Source: Phlebotomus papatasi (taxonomy: Eukaryota; Arthropoda; Insecta; Diptera; Psychodidae). From it: 64,000 bases of DNA. The translations under genes were made by a program, and so were the position numbers. The notes below the pieces were generated by a model. The model was not told where the DNA came from. It searched no databases and saw only the letters and a program-made list of their open reading frames with translations. The DNA is taken from assembly GCF_024763615.1 (NCBI RefSeq), contig NC_077224.1:57236712-57300711 (forward strand). The letters are read 5' to 3'. Shown piece by piece: positions 35,801 to 50,800 of the stretch (the first letter of the stretch is position 1; the number at the start of each line of letters is the position of its first letter).

Positions 35801-38800
35801 GTGCCGGTTTTCAATCAAATTCAAGATGCATCAGATGACGCACAGCCGGTTAAATTGTTTGTTGAGACAAGCCCACAAATGATACGAATAAAGACAGGAA
35901 AATGAGAATAATGGTTAGAAATAGCATAATTTCTCTCTTATTTCCTCTCTGTTTTTCACAATATTATATATACTTATAATTCGTCACAAATACAAGTAAA
36001 ATATCTATAAATAAGTAAATTTCACCAACAGTTGTCAGCTATCTGTCTTCATAGTCTTCTCAATGATGGATGTATAGTTTGTAAGGGAGACCTTTTTGAA
36101 AAAATATATATATGAAATAGTAAATAAATAAATATGATGAAAGATTAATAATGCTTGAAAATGAACCCAAAAAGATATAGGTGTCAGTGAGTGAAAAGTG
36201 AAAAGAGAAAAAGAGTAAATATAAATAAAAAAAGAGAACATTTTTTTAGTGGTGCTTGTGCGATAAATAAAACAGAATTGTGCAAATTATGGATAAAAAT
36301 TAATAGTTATTGCTGTAGTAAAAGAAACCAGTAAAATAAATTACTAAACAAAATGGATCGTTCGATGTACGGAAAAATTGATCCTGGGGCACGTCAACCA
36401 TATCGGTGTACAGTCAGAGAAGGAGGCATTCTTCCTGGATGTAAGTTTTCAAGAACATTCCAAAGACACAAAATAAAAAGAATCTCTCGCACATAAAAAT
36501 CCTCAATTTGTTGAGATTAAAATGCAAATAATTGATATAATCTTGAATTTATTGAGCACATACATTTTATTGAAGAGACCACACAGATGAATAAATAAAA
36601 TAACTTTCAAGAATCGAGGAGATATTACTTTGTTTTACATTGGCTCCACACACGCCTTATGATTATTTTTTCTCCCATTTTCCTGACAACCATCTTCAAT
36701 AAAACTGCATCAAATTTATAATGAAAACTGAAAACAGCGAAACTGAATGTAATTATTTTAATTACACAACATTCTCAACTCAATTCATGACCATAATTAA
36801 TTTTCAACGCAAAGGCGTAGAATGAGATGGAGAAAGAAGGAACTGCATCTAATTCAATTTATGAACATAAAAAAAAGAACGAGCGTCTAAACTTATGTCA
36901 AACAAACCATGTAAATATATTAAATTACATTCTCTAACCCCTTGTGCTGACACGAAGATATTCAATCCCCGTGGAAATTTAATTGATGAGTTCTGTAAAT
37001 ATTTATTTATGTGTTACCTACAGTAATTAGGGTTAAATGAAAGTCGTTTTGGAGGTAATAAATTTGATTATACCAATCATTAAAATATCAATGTTGATAA
37101 ATTTGGTCGTTGTTTGGAAAATGTATTGACAGCTGGTATATTTTGAAATAATTCAATTTAATAAAAATTTATTTGAGCCAGCAGGTAAATGCATTATGCA
37201 CAGAGCACAATAACTTTTGTTTGTCATCATGTTTTCAAAATTTCCTATGAGAAAGAGCGAGATGACTCTGTTTCATTCATTCTTATTGAAATGTCAAAAA
37301 CATGTTTACAAGACAAAAGTTATTGTGCTTTAGATATAAAGTCTTCTACATATTGGAAACAATTTTCATCAAAAATTGTTTTTTGGAAGGAAATAGTCTA
37401 CATTGTTGTAGGTGGAAACGTCAAAATTCTGTTAAAAACGCAATTTTTGACGAAAATTACGTCCAAAGTGTAAGAGTAAGAGGCCTTATGACCAGCGCAT
37501 AATAACTTTTGTTTGTAAACATGTTTTCAAAATTTTCCATGAGAATGAGAGAGATGATTAGATCTAGATCTCACTCACTCTTATTGAAATGTCAAAAATA
37601 TGTTTACTAAACAAAAGTTATTGTGCGCTGGGCATTAAAAGGAAATTTTTGTCACTAGCAATCAACAAAAACAAATATATTGAAAACATTTTTTTCTATT
37701 CTGGCAAAATCAAATTAAGAGTCTTTCGTTTTATCTGCAACCATATTAGATGCTAAATGGCTCCAGCACACTTTTCAGATCAGAAAAATTTCTTGAAATT
37801 AAAATTCACATTTCTTTCTGTTTTAAACGTTTTGGGTATGTCAATTTCACTCTTTTGCCCTGTTCTGCATCATTTAAACTTCAAAACAACTTCTATCTAG
37901 TTCCAAAGAGTAGGGTCGACTTATGCAGAATATTTAAGAAAAAATGTGTATTTTGATTTACGAAAGTTTTCCAGATGTGAAAGGTATGCCAGAGTCATTA
38001 CTGTCCGATTTTAATTTTTAGCTGACAAATTTTTCACTGATCGAATTTGATTACTTATGCTTCCGGTACACCTTTTAAATCAGGAAATTTTCATTAAATA
38101 AAAATTTACATTCCTTTCTTTTATACACATTTTTGCATACGTCTATGCGTCTATACTATTTTTCTTACTCAAAATTAGATAGAACTAAACTGAATTTCTT
38201 AAAACGTTCAAAAAAAGAAGAAGAATGCGAAAGAGTTGGATAGCCATACTCTGTTCAAAAAGTTTTGTTAAACCAGCAAATACATCTTGTTAAAATTTTG
38301 CCAAAAGGATGTTATTTTCCAATTTGACAAAACTTTTTCCTGAATTTTATATGGACGAAGAAATATCATTGCGAAAATTTTTTTACCACGATCCAGTAGG
38401 CCGCCGATTTGACAAAACTTTTCTATACGGAAAAAATGTATGCAAGAACGACCTTTTGACAAACTTTTCTTGTTAATTTTACAAAACTTGTTTTTAGAGT
38501 ATGTAAAAGGTTTGAGGAATAAGGAATGTGAATTTTTGACTTCATTAAATTTTTTAAGGAATGCCGAAAGCATTTGCTGATCAATTTAATTTTCTGGTAA
38601 CCAAATTAATGCTCTGTTGATCGTTTATAATCTTTTACTATTCTTTTGTTTTTTTTTGCCAAAAAATGAACATAAACCTAAATTAAAACCTAAAACTAGG
38701 AAGAAAAATAAAAAATGCTGAAAGATATAATAATAATAATAATAAATATCATAATAATAATAATAATAATGACAATAATAATAATAATAATAATAAGATA

Positions 38801-41800
38801 AAAGCACAGAAAAAAATACACTAATCAATACATTTGTGAGATGCTTCTGGTATAAAAAGGGTTCCAATACCTCTTGAGTGTTAAATTTTAAGGTATTTTG
38901 GGATACATTTCAAGAAATTATTTATCATTGATTCAATTATTCAATACCATAAATTCGTTAATTTTCAATCACAATCAGTATTGATTTTATGGAATTGTAC
39001 TATTGATCTTAACCCATTATAGTATTCATTGTACAGTATTATGGTATTAAATTTATCTTATTGTGGTGTGGATTTTAGGGTATTTATATTCCATTGTGGT
39101 ATTGATTTTATCCCATTGGGGTATAAATTTTAGGGTATTTTGGTATTGATTATATCCCATTTTAGTATTGATTAAGATAAGATAATCAATACCTCGTGAG
39201 TATTGATTCTATTCCATTACAGTATTGATTTTAATGTATTTACGGCATTGATTTTATCCCATTTTAACTGCTCGACCTCCAAGAGAGAGGAGTTTCCACG
39301 ATTCTAATTTCCTTCAACTTCTCACCATCCTGACTGCTAAACGGTGAGAGATATTGATTTCCGGTCTTCGATGACCCCCCCCCCCCACAAGTCAACATTC
39401 TCTAGCGAACTAATTTGATAAAGATTTTAGCGTATTTCCGGTATTGGGTTTATCACATTTTTTGTATTGATTTTAGGGTGTTTTCGATAATATTCGGTAA
39501 TAAATAATACCATTACATCCTAAAAACAATACAAATATTTTCTGAATTTATGCCAGAATTGAATAAATCAATCTAAATTTAATGTATTATTTGAGAAAAT
39601 TAGTATAGTTTTGGTATATTCAAATAGTGGTATTGAAATCATTACCACGGGAATCTTGATACTTGAAACATTTTTTGTTTGAAATTTCTTTGGTTATGAA
39701 ATATTTCTTTTTTTTATAAATTAGGGAAACTCATTTATTAATTAAAAATGGTTATTTTTGAGAAATAAAAATACACAGAGCATCAGAAGTGTTTTATTGT
39801 TAATGTTTAATTAGATCAGTGTTTATAAACGTGTTTATATTAATATTTGAAGAGGACTGATGTTGCCATATTATTTTTTTACTCAATCTTTTAATTGCTT
39901 AAGTTTCTTATAGGTTATTTGGTATCGTATTCCTCTTGAACAATAGGTTATTTTAAAAATTCAGTTTATGTTCAACTTAATCATAAAATGAATATTTTTA
40001 TATGATAAAACCGATAAAACATAATAAGTTCTAAAAATTTCCAATTGCAGGGTAATTTTATATTCACTTATATTTCTGCAGTAGTCACTAAAAATATAAA
40101 GTTATCATTGTTACCACGAATAATTTTCAACATTAGAAAATTTAATTTTAAAATAATTATATATTTTCTTGTCTTTGTCCACGAATACTAAAATAAGATT
40201 CTGTAAAAGTGAAAATGTCTCAAAAATATTTATTTATATTGTATTGTAAACAAAATAGAAATTTGAAACTTGTCAACATTATGCTTAAAATTCGTTAAAT
40301 TCTATGAATCGTAAAATTTTATGCCATCCCATGTGTTAATACAGATATGCTTGTTAGAAACGCTATCGCTTTCACATCTTTTTAAGTTTTATATCTCACA
40401 TTTTATGCAAATTTCTCCTATATGAAAATCACTTCTCTGCATCTCTTCATTGTTGATAATTTGCTTTTGCAATTCCGCAACATTTCCTCGAAAAGTAAAT
40501 ATTTGACTAATGATCTCTTTTGCAAAGCCTAACATAAAACAAATTTACGTGTTTTTTTTTTGCTGTTTTTATTGTTGTATCTATAAACACAGCCGGTAAC
40601 TTCTGAGAAATAGGCGTCTGACTAAATAGACATTCTAAAACTCAAAGACACTTTTACGGCCCACTGCAGCCGTCAATGGGTTAAAAATGTCGCCAGTCGG
40701 CGACATTAAAAAAATGCATCTACTTTATTTATTTAAAAAAAATAGTCAGTGTTGCATGATTTGGGTCATTTACTGGTGAAGAACTTCTTACACGCAAGAA
40801 CATGTGGGTTCTATCGTCTGTTCGTGGGTGTTTTTCTTTAAGAAGAAAATAAAAGTGTGACAGAGTGCATATTTTGTGCAGAATATTATATGCAGAAAAT
40901 AGAATTGATGAATGAATTTTGCATCATGTTCCGCCCACTGTGGATAATTTTGCTTTTTGTGAAGATTGAAATTATATTCTGTGGAGGTTGGTGTCTTGGA
41001 TTGAAGGCGTCTGAAGCATATGCTTCACACGATCGAAGAATTGTTGGATTATCTCGAGAGAGAGAGAAGTGTTTTCATTCATTCAACCTCCTCTTATATA
41101 CTTTTAAAATATCCATTGATTGCCTTTTTTATGTAATTAGTTACATGTGCTTGGGTGTATATAAGAGAAATAAGAAATGAAATAACACACAGTGCCACAT
41201 TGATCCTCATGGCCATAAGTGGGTGTTATCTGTAAAATAATTCAACAATCAATTAACCAGTTGAACTCAATGTATAAATCTCTCCCCTTTTCTCATTACT
41301 TACACATACTTTCTGGTTTTTCCAATTCATCCTTCTTTTGGTTATCTGTGAAATTTTTGCTAATTACTATTCTCACGATCGCAAATGATTTCGATCAATC
41401 TCGAATGATCTTCAAATTTTTTTCTATTCGAAGAATTTGGAATCAATGCATTTTCGGTGGTTTTTGAGAGGATCTTCATCAAGTGGAGGAAAATATTTTC
41501 TCTGGATGGGAAATCCAACCAATACCGCGATCATGTGGTATTTGTCTTCCCACCTTCTCAAATATACATTTGTATATGAATATACCGCACTTGTTATAAT
41601 GTAATGGCGATTTCATTTTAAACAAATTCTCAGGAAACTGAAAAGAAAAATCGGTCAAATCTAGGGTAACTGAACCAAATTTCGGCCAGCTTGCAATTTC
41701 GACCATTTCTTTTATTCTTCAAATTTCCACAGCACAATAAGTTTTCTTAAATATGTTCTTGACATTTCGTGAGATCTAGATCTACAGTAAACTCTCTCAA

Positions 41801-44800
41801 ATTCGGGCATATGGGACCGAAATGTCAGCCGAATTAGACAGAAATTCGGGCGACAAACTTTTTGAAATTCAACGATTTTTTATTCATGTGCATATAGATA
41901 TTGAGTTTACACACTCATATATAACGTAAATTGCATGGAAATCCCTTAATAATGCAAAATCACATCAAAACTAAGACAAACCATGCCAAATTTGATTCAT
42001 TTGACAATCATAATCAAACTTGAAAAATGACAACAAACTTTTTTCAAATGTAACCGCTGCCCGAATTAAAAAGTAGCCCTATCTTAAAAGAGCCGAATTA
42101 GCGAGAGTCTACTGTAGTTATCTCACTTCCTTTTATAGGTAATTTCGAGAAAACAAAAGTTATTGTACACTGGGCATAATAAAAAATCTAATTCGAGATA
42201 TCGCAACTCGCATCGCAACTGACATAAGATTTTTCGCAAAGTTAAGTACGTTAAACGTTTATTTGAAAATTAAGACTGAAAAATTCTGTTACTAAACTGT
42301 TTCTAACGATAATATTGCTTCTTATTGTAAACAAGAGACTGTTATAGCATTACAGAATAATTTGAATTTTGTAAACGTTTTCGAAACGGTCTAATGCACT
42401 AGACAGGCTTATTTTTTAAGCTGAGAGATGGCTTGGTGGGAAACTAATAAAAATGAAGTCTAATGATTATTTTGATTATAATTACGTTATGCCGTCTCGT
42501 CTTAACCTGTAGGTCTGTCTAGCACACAAGCGAGTAAGAGAAATGACTAGAATTATGTTTCAATTATTTTCCATAAAATGTCAAAAACGACGAAACCAAA
42601 TTATTGTGTATTATAAGCTAGGCAAAATTACTCCTGTTTTATATAAACATAAGGCAAGAGTACCCCGTTTCGAAATGGTACAGACACACAGTACACTGTA
42701 GGTACCTCGGATCGTCACGAATTTAATTAGGTGTCTCACGAAAAATTGGTTTTATAAAATTAATCAGATCTAATGCACTGCATTCTTGTGAGAGTTAAAT
42801 AGTAAAAAGTAACAGATAATTTTTAAAAATTCATTTGAATTGGTGTTACAAGGGGCGTGACATTTCCTATGTTTCCCATATGTTTCTAGCGTGTCGAAAA
42901 ACTTTTGAGTTTATTAGCTGTTTTCTGTCATTGTAGAATGAATTAGCAAATAATACAAATACAAAATAAAAGCCAATTTAATAAACAATAGGCAACCGGA
43001 AACCCCAAATTGGCAACCTTTGTAGTTTTGAAGACATCTCGTGAAATGTGTAAGAAAACAGGAAAAAATTTACACTAAAACTGGTCGCATTTTTCTGAGC
43101 TAATGTCACCCCACTGGTTGTAACAATATAGTAATAACCTGGCGATCCGATGAACACTACAGACCGCTGGTGCTCTTCCCTTATATATTTAATATTATTT
43201 GACATTTTAATATGTGAGTAAAATTTAGTTCTTGTTATCTCGTTACTCACATGTCCTGTTACAAAAATATTTATTTATTTATTTCGATGTACCGGGCATT
43301 GCTATTTTGTATATTGTTAAGTTAACATTTTTTTTATTCGATGACGCTTCAATTGAACAATATGCACCGGGCAGGACTACTCTCACAACTGTGACAGTCG
43401 AGCTGGGGGTCACACCGTGCAAGATCCGAACGCTTTTACCAATTGCACCACGGACCCCCAAGTTTCTAAGATATGTTTACAAAGCGAAAGGCATTTGTAA
43501 GGCAAACGGTGGGCCCAAAAGGAGACTTGGGTGCAGCGGTTCCGCGAGGAACCGCCCCCACTGTAATCTAAGGCAAATAGTCATCAGGGAAAATTATTAT
43601 ATGTAGCTTTAAACGTTTTCCCAAATTTTAGCAACCCATAATGCTAGATCACAGCCTGACCCCACCAAATACAGCATTGACCTTCGTTCAAAGCAATTTG
43701 CTTCTTTTTGCTTCTAAAACTCACATTTTTAGTTTTTTTTTCAATTTTTTTAAATAAAATATACAAAGTAGAATGACATATCTTTCAGTAAAAAATAAAT
43801 TTATTTTAGTCAGATAACTTTAAATCGGTATTTTTATGGAAATTGGAAATGAGTTTTTTTGCATAAATATTTTTTGTTGCTTTTTCTCTCACCTGTCACA
43901 CAAAACTGGGAATAGCAACAAAACAAAGAGTCAAAATTAGTTCAAACTTTCAAGAGATGTTTATAAGACTATTACCGAGGACACTATAGCACTTTTAAAT
44001 AAATAAAACCTTTATTGTCGCTATAAATGTGATTTTTGTGAAGACCGCCTGGAGGCGGTCTTACCCGTTAGAGGGTGAACTACCTTTCTATCTTCTTGGC
44101 CTCTCTCATGACCTCAACTTCGTTAAGTGCTCTGTGAGATTTTGTTGTAGTTGTCTTCAAATGGTAACGGAAAGCTCGACTAAAGTTCAACTGCATGAGA
44201 GCACTTATAGCTTGTATGAGTTGCTCACATGAAGTATATAGATAAATGTAAATTTCTCTACAACACGGCATTCCCCCCATTGATGATTGTTTTAGAGCAA
44301 TTTTTATTTTGAAATTCTTAACGATTTAATTCATTGTAGTTGCATAGAAAATTAAAAAGGAACTCCCAAACAGGTTATCAAAAAATTAAATGGAAAATAA
44401 TGTGCCGTTACATTTTAACAAGTGCGATGTGTGGTATTGAGGGAGATCACAGAGGCAGACTATGCGAGTGACCAGGCGTCGCCATTGCCAAAAGTGATCT
44501 CACTCAAGTTGATCTCTCTCATGGCGCTCAATCGTTATTCCTTTACTTGTTCAAATCGCGACAGTGTTTTGTGTTGTTGACACACAAAATTTTCTATATT
44601 CTAACTTTGTTTATAATATAGTGAAAAATAGCCCAACGAAACAAATCACTTTCCGTCTTCCATCCGTTCTTGTGTCTAGTCTCTCTCTCTATCCTCTGTG
44701 AATTTCCCTGTACTGCTTTTTGTGCAAAAAGTATATCTAAAAGATCACTATATTTTCTGTGAGTATGATCTTGTGACGTCTTTTAGTTGGTGATCTTCAT

Positions 44801-47800
44801 CGATCATTTTGTGGGGTTTTATCACTCATTTCATTTTACTATTTCGTTCCACATACAAACGCAATTGTTATCTTTTTTTTTTCGTCATGATCCCTGATTT
44901 TATTTTAGAGAAAATTAATAAGAAAAAAAAAACAGTTTTTCAATTTTCCACGCACTAATTAGTGTTGGTGTATTTTTGGATTACTTGAGACACCTCTCAA
45001 AGTGGATGTTGTTGTGTAATTTGCCAGGTTTTTTTTTATATTTTGTTACTTCAAAACCACCCGCAGTGTCATTAAATTAATTGATCTATCTTTCTGGCTA
45101 ATTTTAATTTAAAGAAAAATATCATGAAAATTTTTTTCTATTGGTTTTTATTAATGAAAGGCACTGTAATATGTTTTTTTTTTTTTGTAAAACCTATCCC
45201 TAATGTGTTGCAGAAGGTAGAGAAGATGAAATTGAACTTACACCACTATTTACTATAAATATATTTTTTCTTACGTCATACCAATGTGTAGGACTGTGAA
45301 AATATTGTGTGTTAAAAATGGAAATAAGACACAGAAATGTGTTTGTGGCAATTTGTAGGTGATTTTACACACTTTTTGTCTTTACCTTCATGTGCGGTGT
45401 TGTTGTGAGTTGAAAAGAATTTCAATTGCGTTTACTGTGGGAATAATCGAAGAGAGATCACCAAGAGACGATTAAGATCAACTTTTGTAAGACTTTTTTA
45501 ATGTATTAAATTGACAGCGATCCCCGGTGTTATCCAAAGAAATACAGATAATATACTTTGTGGAGTTGATTGAAAAATGACGACAATTTATCGAACACTG
45601 AATTCGCCTAAAGTGGATTTAATTCGCTATGAGCAGAAGATCAGTAAGTGTCATGTTATTTAACAATGTCTCAATCATTTGTAGAATTAACAAGCTTTTA
45701 TATTGAGGGTGGGAAATAATTGTCTGTAGAAATTCTTAAAGCTTAATTGACAAGGAAAAGAGAAGAGTAAGGCAGATGAAGAGAAGATACTGGAATGAGA
45801 CTAATATTTGGGCATCTCCTATAAATTCATGAATAAATTGATCAATATGCAAATTGATGTTTTTTTGAAAAAGGTCATTTCAATTATATAAAAATTTGAG
45901 AGATTTCTATCTTTGCAATTCTTGGCAAAAAGCTATTTAATTGATTTGTCGAAGAGCACGTTTTCCATGTAGTCTCTCTGCTGTCGGTTGGTTTATTGTT
46001 AACCCTGTATTTAATAACCACGTGTATTGCAAAATCAGACTTCTGAATAAATTTACACAAAACTTACAGACAAAAAATGAATAATCACACTTAAATCAAC
46101 AGATGATTTGTTTAAAAAAATTATTTAATTATTATTAATCGCTTGGAGATATTTGTATTACAAAGTGTCTATAATGTCATATTCCGTAGTGGAAGAAACT
46201 GTTAAGTCCATTATTTTATGCCATCCAGGAACGCCTCCTCACAATGTTAATAACTTCTCCCATGCTCCCGGAGTTTTTGGACAAAAAATCATGTTCTCTG
46301 GTAGGAGAAGATGGGGCTATATTAAGCTAGAACTACAATCAAAACGATATTCAAAACGAACAGAAGAAAAAGGATTAAATTGACACTAGGTTTAACTTTA
46401 TTTAAAGGGAAAAACTAACGTTTTCAATGTAACCCTAGCTCAATGTAGCCCCACTTCCCACTAGCATTTTTTCTTCACTGAGAAAAAAATAGGGTGTGAT
46501 TAACTTTTTTTCCTCACAACTTTAACACTTTTTAGGAGTAAAAATATATCAACATTTTTTAATGTTAATTTGACACCTTTTTAAGGGTAAAATTAACATA
46601 AAAAAGGGTGACTTTAGCCCCCAATACACCTAAAAAGGGTAATATTTACACCGATTTTGGATCAATACTGCAGGGTAAAATTAACATTTCCGGAATGTTA
46701 TTTTAACTTTTTCGGACTTCTCTCAGTGTTGGAAATTATATGAAAAATATTCAATACGATCCATGTTGTTGTTAAGTAAAGTCACTAATTATTTTATGTT
46801 TCATTCATTATTAAAAAAGAAAGATAAAAAAAATTATTTTTTCAATCTAAATCTAAATTTTATCTTATCTTTACTCATAATTTTGGTAAAGCTAAAGGAC
46901 AAAAAGAAAGAAAATTTCATTAAGAAAGAGGTAATTGAATTAAAGACGAAAAATATTTGGGTAAGTGTGTCAAATTCCGGCCGGCTTGCAATTCCAGCCA
47001 CTTTTTTTGTTCCTCGAATTTCAATCTCCAGAGATTATACAATGCAAAACATAACAAAAATGTCGTTTCGACACACGAGATAATGTGAAAAAGACACTGG
47101 AAAAATTCTGGGAAGGCAAGGAATTTTAAGAATGAAGGTGGCCGAAATAGACCACCAAAGCTGTGTCTACATTTTTTTTTAAATTTTAAAATGGAATAAG
47201 AATGATCTGAGTGAAAATGAAGATGATAAACTGCGTATAAAGTCCCATGCAACACTCCTTAAAAAGAAGGAATAAAAATATCAATTTGTATTAAAAATAT
47301 TATATTTCAAACTTGAGACTTTATCGCTTGCACGCAACTATGCCGAAATTTGGCACAGTTACCCTAATGTCGTCGATTATCTCCAAAACTATGAGAGTTA
47401 TAGTGGTCATTTAAACTTTATATCATTTTTAAGCTTCATATAGGCTTAAGATGAGAATAATTTCACTTGGTAATTAGGAAAATTGAATTAGAAAATTGCA
47501 AAAGTGTTTGAATTACGTTGATTTACGTTTAGTTTATACATTGTAGACTTAGGGGAAATGCTTCTAATTTTGTCCAGTTTCTTATTTTGGACACTTTGAG
47601 GATAACATTGGACACTAAAAATAAATTGATTAAAATGATGGATTTTTATTCCAATATTTGATGAATAATGAATTCTATCTAAATATTTGTTCTTTTTGGA
47701 ATATTTTGACACTAAATACGTTAAAATTTGAATATGATTTGAGTTGAAATTGCTTTGTTGAAAATTCAGTGTGAGCAATTGCTTACGAGAAATATGACAG

Positions 47801-50800
47801 AACTTCGTGGCTTACTTCAGTCTTATTTAGTTTTGGTGAAGTACTAACAAAGTTTGTTCGCTGTTTTTGAGTGATATTATTGAATATTCATTGAATATTG
47901 TGTTGATTCACGTTACTGATGATTTGTACATTTGACCTGAAGTGAGATTTGCCTTGTGAATTATATTTTTCGTGTGAAAAATGGGAAATTTTTTAAGACA
48001 TTCACCAGTGAGGTGATGATTCTTATTTTGGACAGGTGTTTTTCTCACGAAATTTCGTGAAGTTTTAGCTTTTGTGATGACTAGGTTGGACAAATGCCTG
48101 GAGAAATAAAGGAGCATCATCTCTACGAAAGAGATGCAGTGAGAAATGCCTTGAAAGGCTCCCGGAAAGGGCAGGGAATGAGCGAATCCGCACGTACTTG
48201 GAGTACCGAAGTCAACTCACTTTAATGAATGATATGGAAAGTTTCTGGGCTTCTTGTGACATTCCACGTTTCCCTTACATGACCATGAAGAGGACTTGGT
48301 AAGATTGGTTCATAAAATGAAGAACAATGGGCATCCTGTTGAGGCGGATTATCTGTCCAAATTTACAGACAAGTTGTAAAAATTGATAACCAAGTTGTCC
48401 AAAATAAGAGTCAAATTCACCTCTGCATATCAATTCATTTTTAAACGTATTAAAACTAATTTTAGTAAAAATGAGATGATAAATAGCTTGCCAAGTTTCT
48501 AAACAATCCTTCTGAAAAGAGAGTAACAAGAAAAGTCAATTAGTATTGAAAATATGGCACTTCAAACTTAGGATATCGATGCTTATATGCAGACTGTCCA
48601 AAATTATAAGCACTTCCCCTAAGGAAGAAGCTAACAAGTTAACAAACTTTAAGACGTTGTATGAGAACAAAAAAAGTCAAAGCGTGATTAATACTGTTTA
48701 TTAAATTTATAATAAAGGACGTAAAAGGACAAAAAGTCAACCGAGGTGAAACTTCTAAAACATATCAGGAAAATTTACAAAATATAAAAAAACAAATATG
48801 GTTTAGAAGAAAAACAGAGAAATAGTGAAAAACTAAGGTTATATTAATAATGATGAAAGAAATAACTTGCGAGGCGGTACATGGAGGATCGGAATTAATC
48901 TTCTTTACCGTTTGACCTCTAAATTTTGCAACGGTTACACTTATGACTTAAGCCAAAAGACGGCTTAACATAATTATATTCAAAATAATTATTAAACTAA
49001 ATTCACGTTAGGTCGTCTCTCGGCTTAAGTCGTAAGTGTCTAGGCTAGGAAATAAACATTGCCTTGGGTACTACTTTGAAGACTGTATGTTATATCGGAC
49101 ACATTAGTTTTTCGTAATTCCTTGTTTCTCAGGAAATTTTTCAAAACTTTCTTTGTGTCATCTCGTTCGTAGAGTCGATGCTTTATTGTTTCCTGCGGCA
49201 TAGTAGCACCTAGAAATTGAAATTTAAAAAAATGTGGGATTTTGAAAAATAATACAAGTTTCCTATATATAAGAGATATAACTTCACTGCTACAGACAGG
49301 TGACAAAATGTCTTTTTTTTTTCAATACGAGAAAGTGAACCTAGAAAATTTCACTTCAGGCTAGAAGAACCAATTAGGGTGAAAGATGAGTCGACGGTGG
49401 ATGATACTTTTATTTTTTAGTACAGAATGGTCTTCTAGTGACCATCAGTGTATTTAGTGCAATCAAAAAATGAAACACACAATTTACCAGAGCTTTCGAC
49501 ACCTATTTTATCTCCGTCAGGTGATATTAAATAAAAATACGTTATTTTACAAAAATGAAAATTCCTTCGACTGATACTGAAGAAAATGCTATAGAGGCGA
49601 TGTTTCTTTTTATGAATTTTACAACATAAAAATTTGAATAGAATAAATTTGACTAAAATAAATAAGAATTTTGGGAAAGCAAAAGATGTGTCCGAAATAG
49701 TAAACATAATCACAGTTGAGAGACGTTTACAAAATGTCTATTTTTTACATGAAATACGTGAACCAGTTGGGAAATTTCACTCAATTTTTAAAGAACGATT
49801 AACTATTAACATGGACAAAAACAACCTTTAATGAAAACTATAATCATTTTTAATGAGAAACCTCGAATAATCATCAGTCATACTTCACCATAGTCCACAA
49901 GACTGCTAGCAACACAAACGATCTGTCATATTTATTTTGTAAGACACTTTCCACACTAAAATTTATATCACAATTTTAATTCAAGTTACACCCAAATTTT
50001 AACGAATTTTATGTTATTGCATTCTAAGAAGAACAAGTATTTAAAAGAAAAAATATTGATTAATTTAATTCCATGGCGAAAGTTATACTCACAGTGGCCG
50101 AAATTTGGTACATTTATTCTAAACCTGGAAAATTTCACCGGGGATTTAAAGAACCAATTGAACAAATTAGCGCAATTTTTAAGGAAAATTATACAATATT
50201 ATTAAAAAAAAATTGAATTAAAATAATTATTGTGCTTCATCTCAGCAAAACAAAATTGCAAAATGAAGTAATAGGGTAAGTGTACCAAATTTCGGCATAG
50301 TTGAATGCAAGTGCCAAAGTCTTATGTTTGAAATGTAATATTTTTAATACAAATTGAATTTATTTGTTATCTTTTTATAAGGAGTGTTCCTTGGAACCTT
50401 GTAGGCAGTCTATCGTCTTTATTTTCTCTAAATTCACTCTTAATACATTCTAAAATGCATAAAAATGTAGACATTACATTTGTGGCCTATTTCGGCCACC
50501 TTCATTCTCACAGTTCCTTGCCCTTCTGGAATTCTTCTAATGTATTTTTTAGATCATCTTGTTCGGCGAAGCGACATTTTTTGTTATTTTTTTCATTGTA
50601 TTATTTCTAGAGTATGCAAAAACTAAAAATTCAATGAAATTAGAGAAAAAAATGTGGCCGAAATTACAAGCTGGCCGGAATTTGGCACACTTACCCTATA
50701 TCACACTGGTTTCAGTCAAAACGAGTAACGCCCAATCCTCAGTTCTCTGAGACGGATAAAATCGTAACACCAAGTTGAACACATGTTCAAAAAACTCCAA

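Noticed and set aside
38625..38867. Tyrosine-rich minus-strand open frame
   Set aside because: It is translation of the (ATA)n microsatellite.
40857..41180. 107-codon plus-strand open frame in the paxillin intron
   Set aside because: Hydrophobic, no family resemblance, no matching-phase donor; probably chance.
46763..47083. 106-codon plus-strand open frame
   Set aside because: It runs across the edge of a pogo-like MITE and is mainly low-complexity Lys/Asn/Leu.
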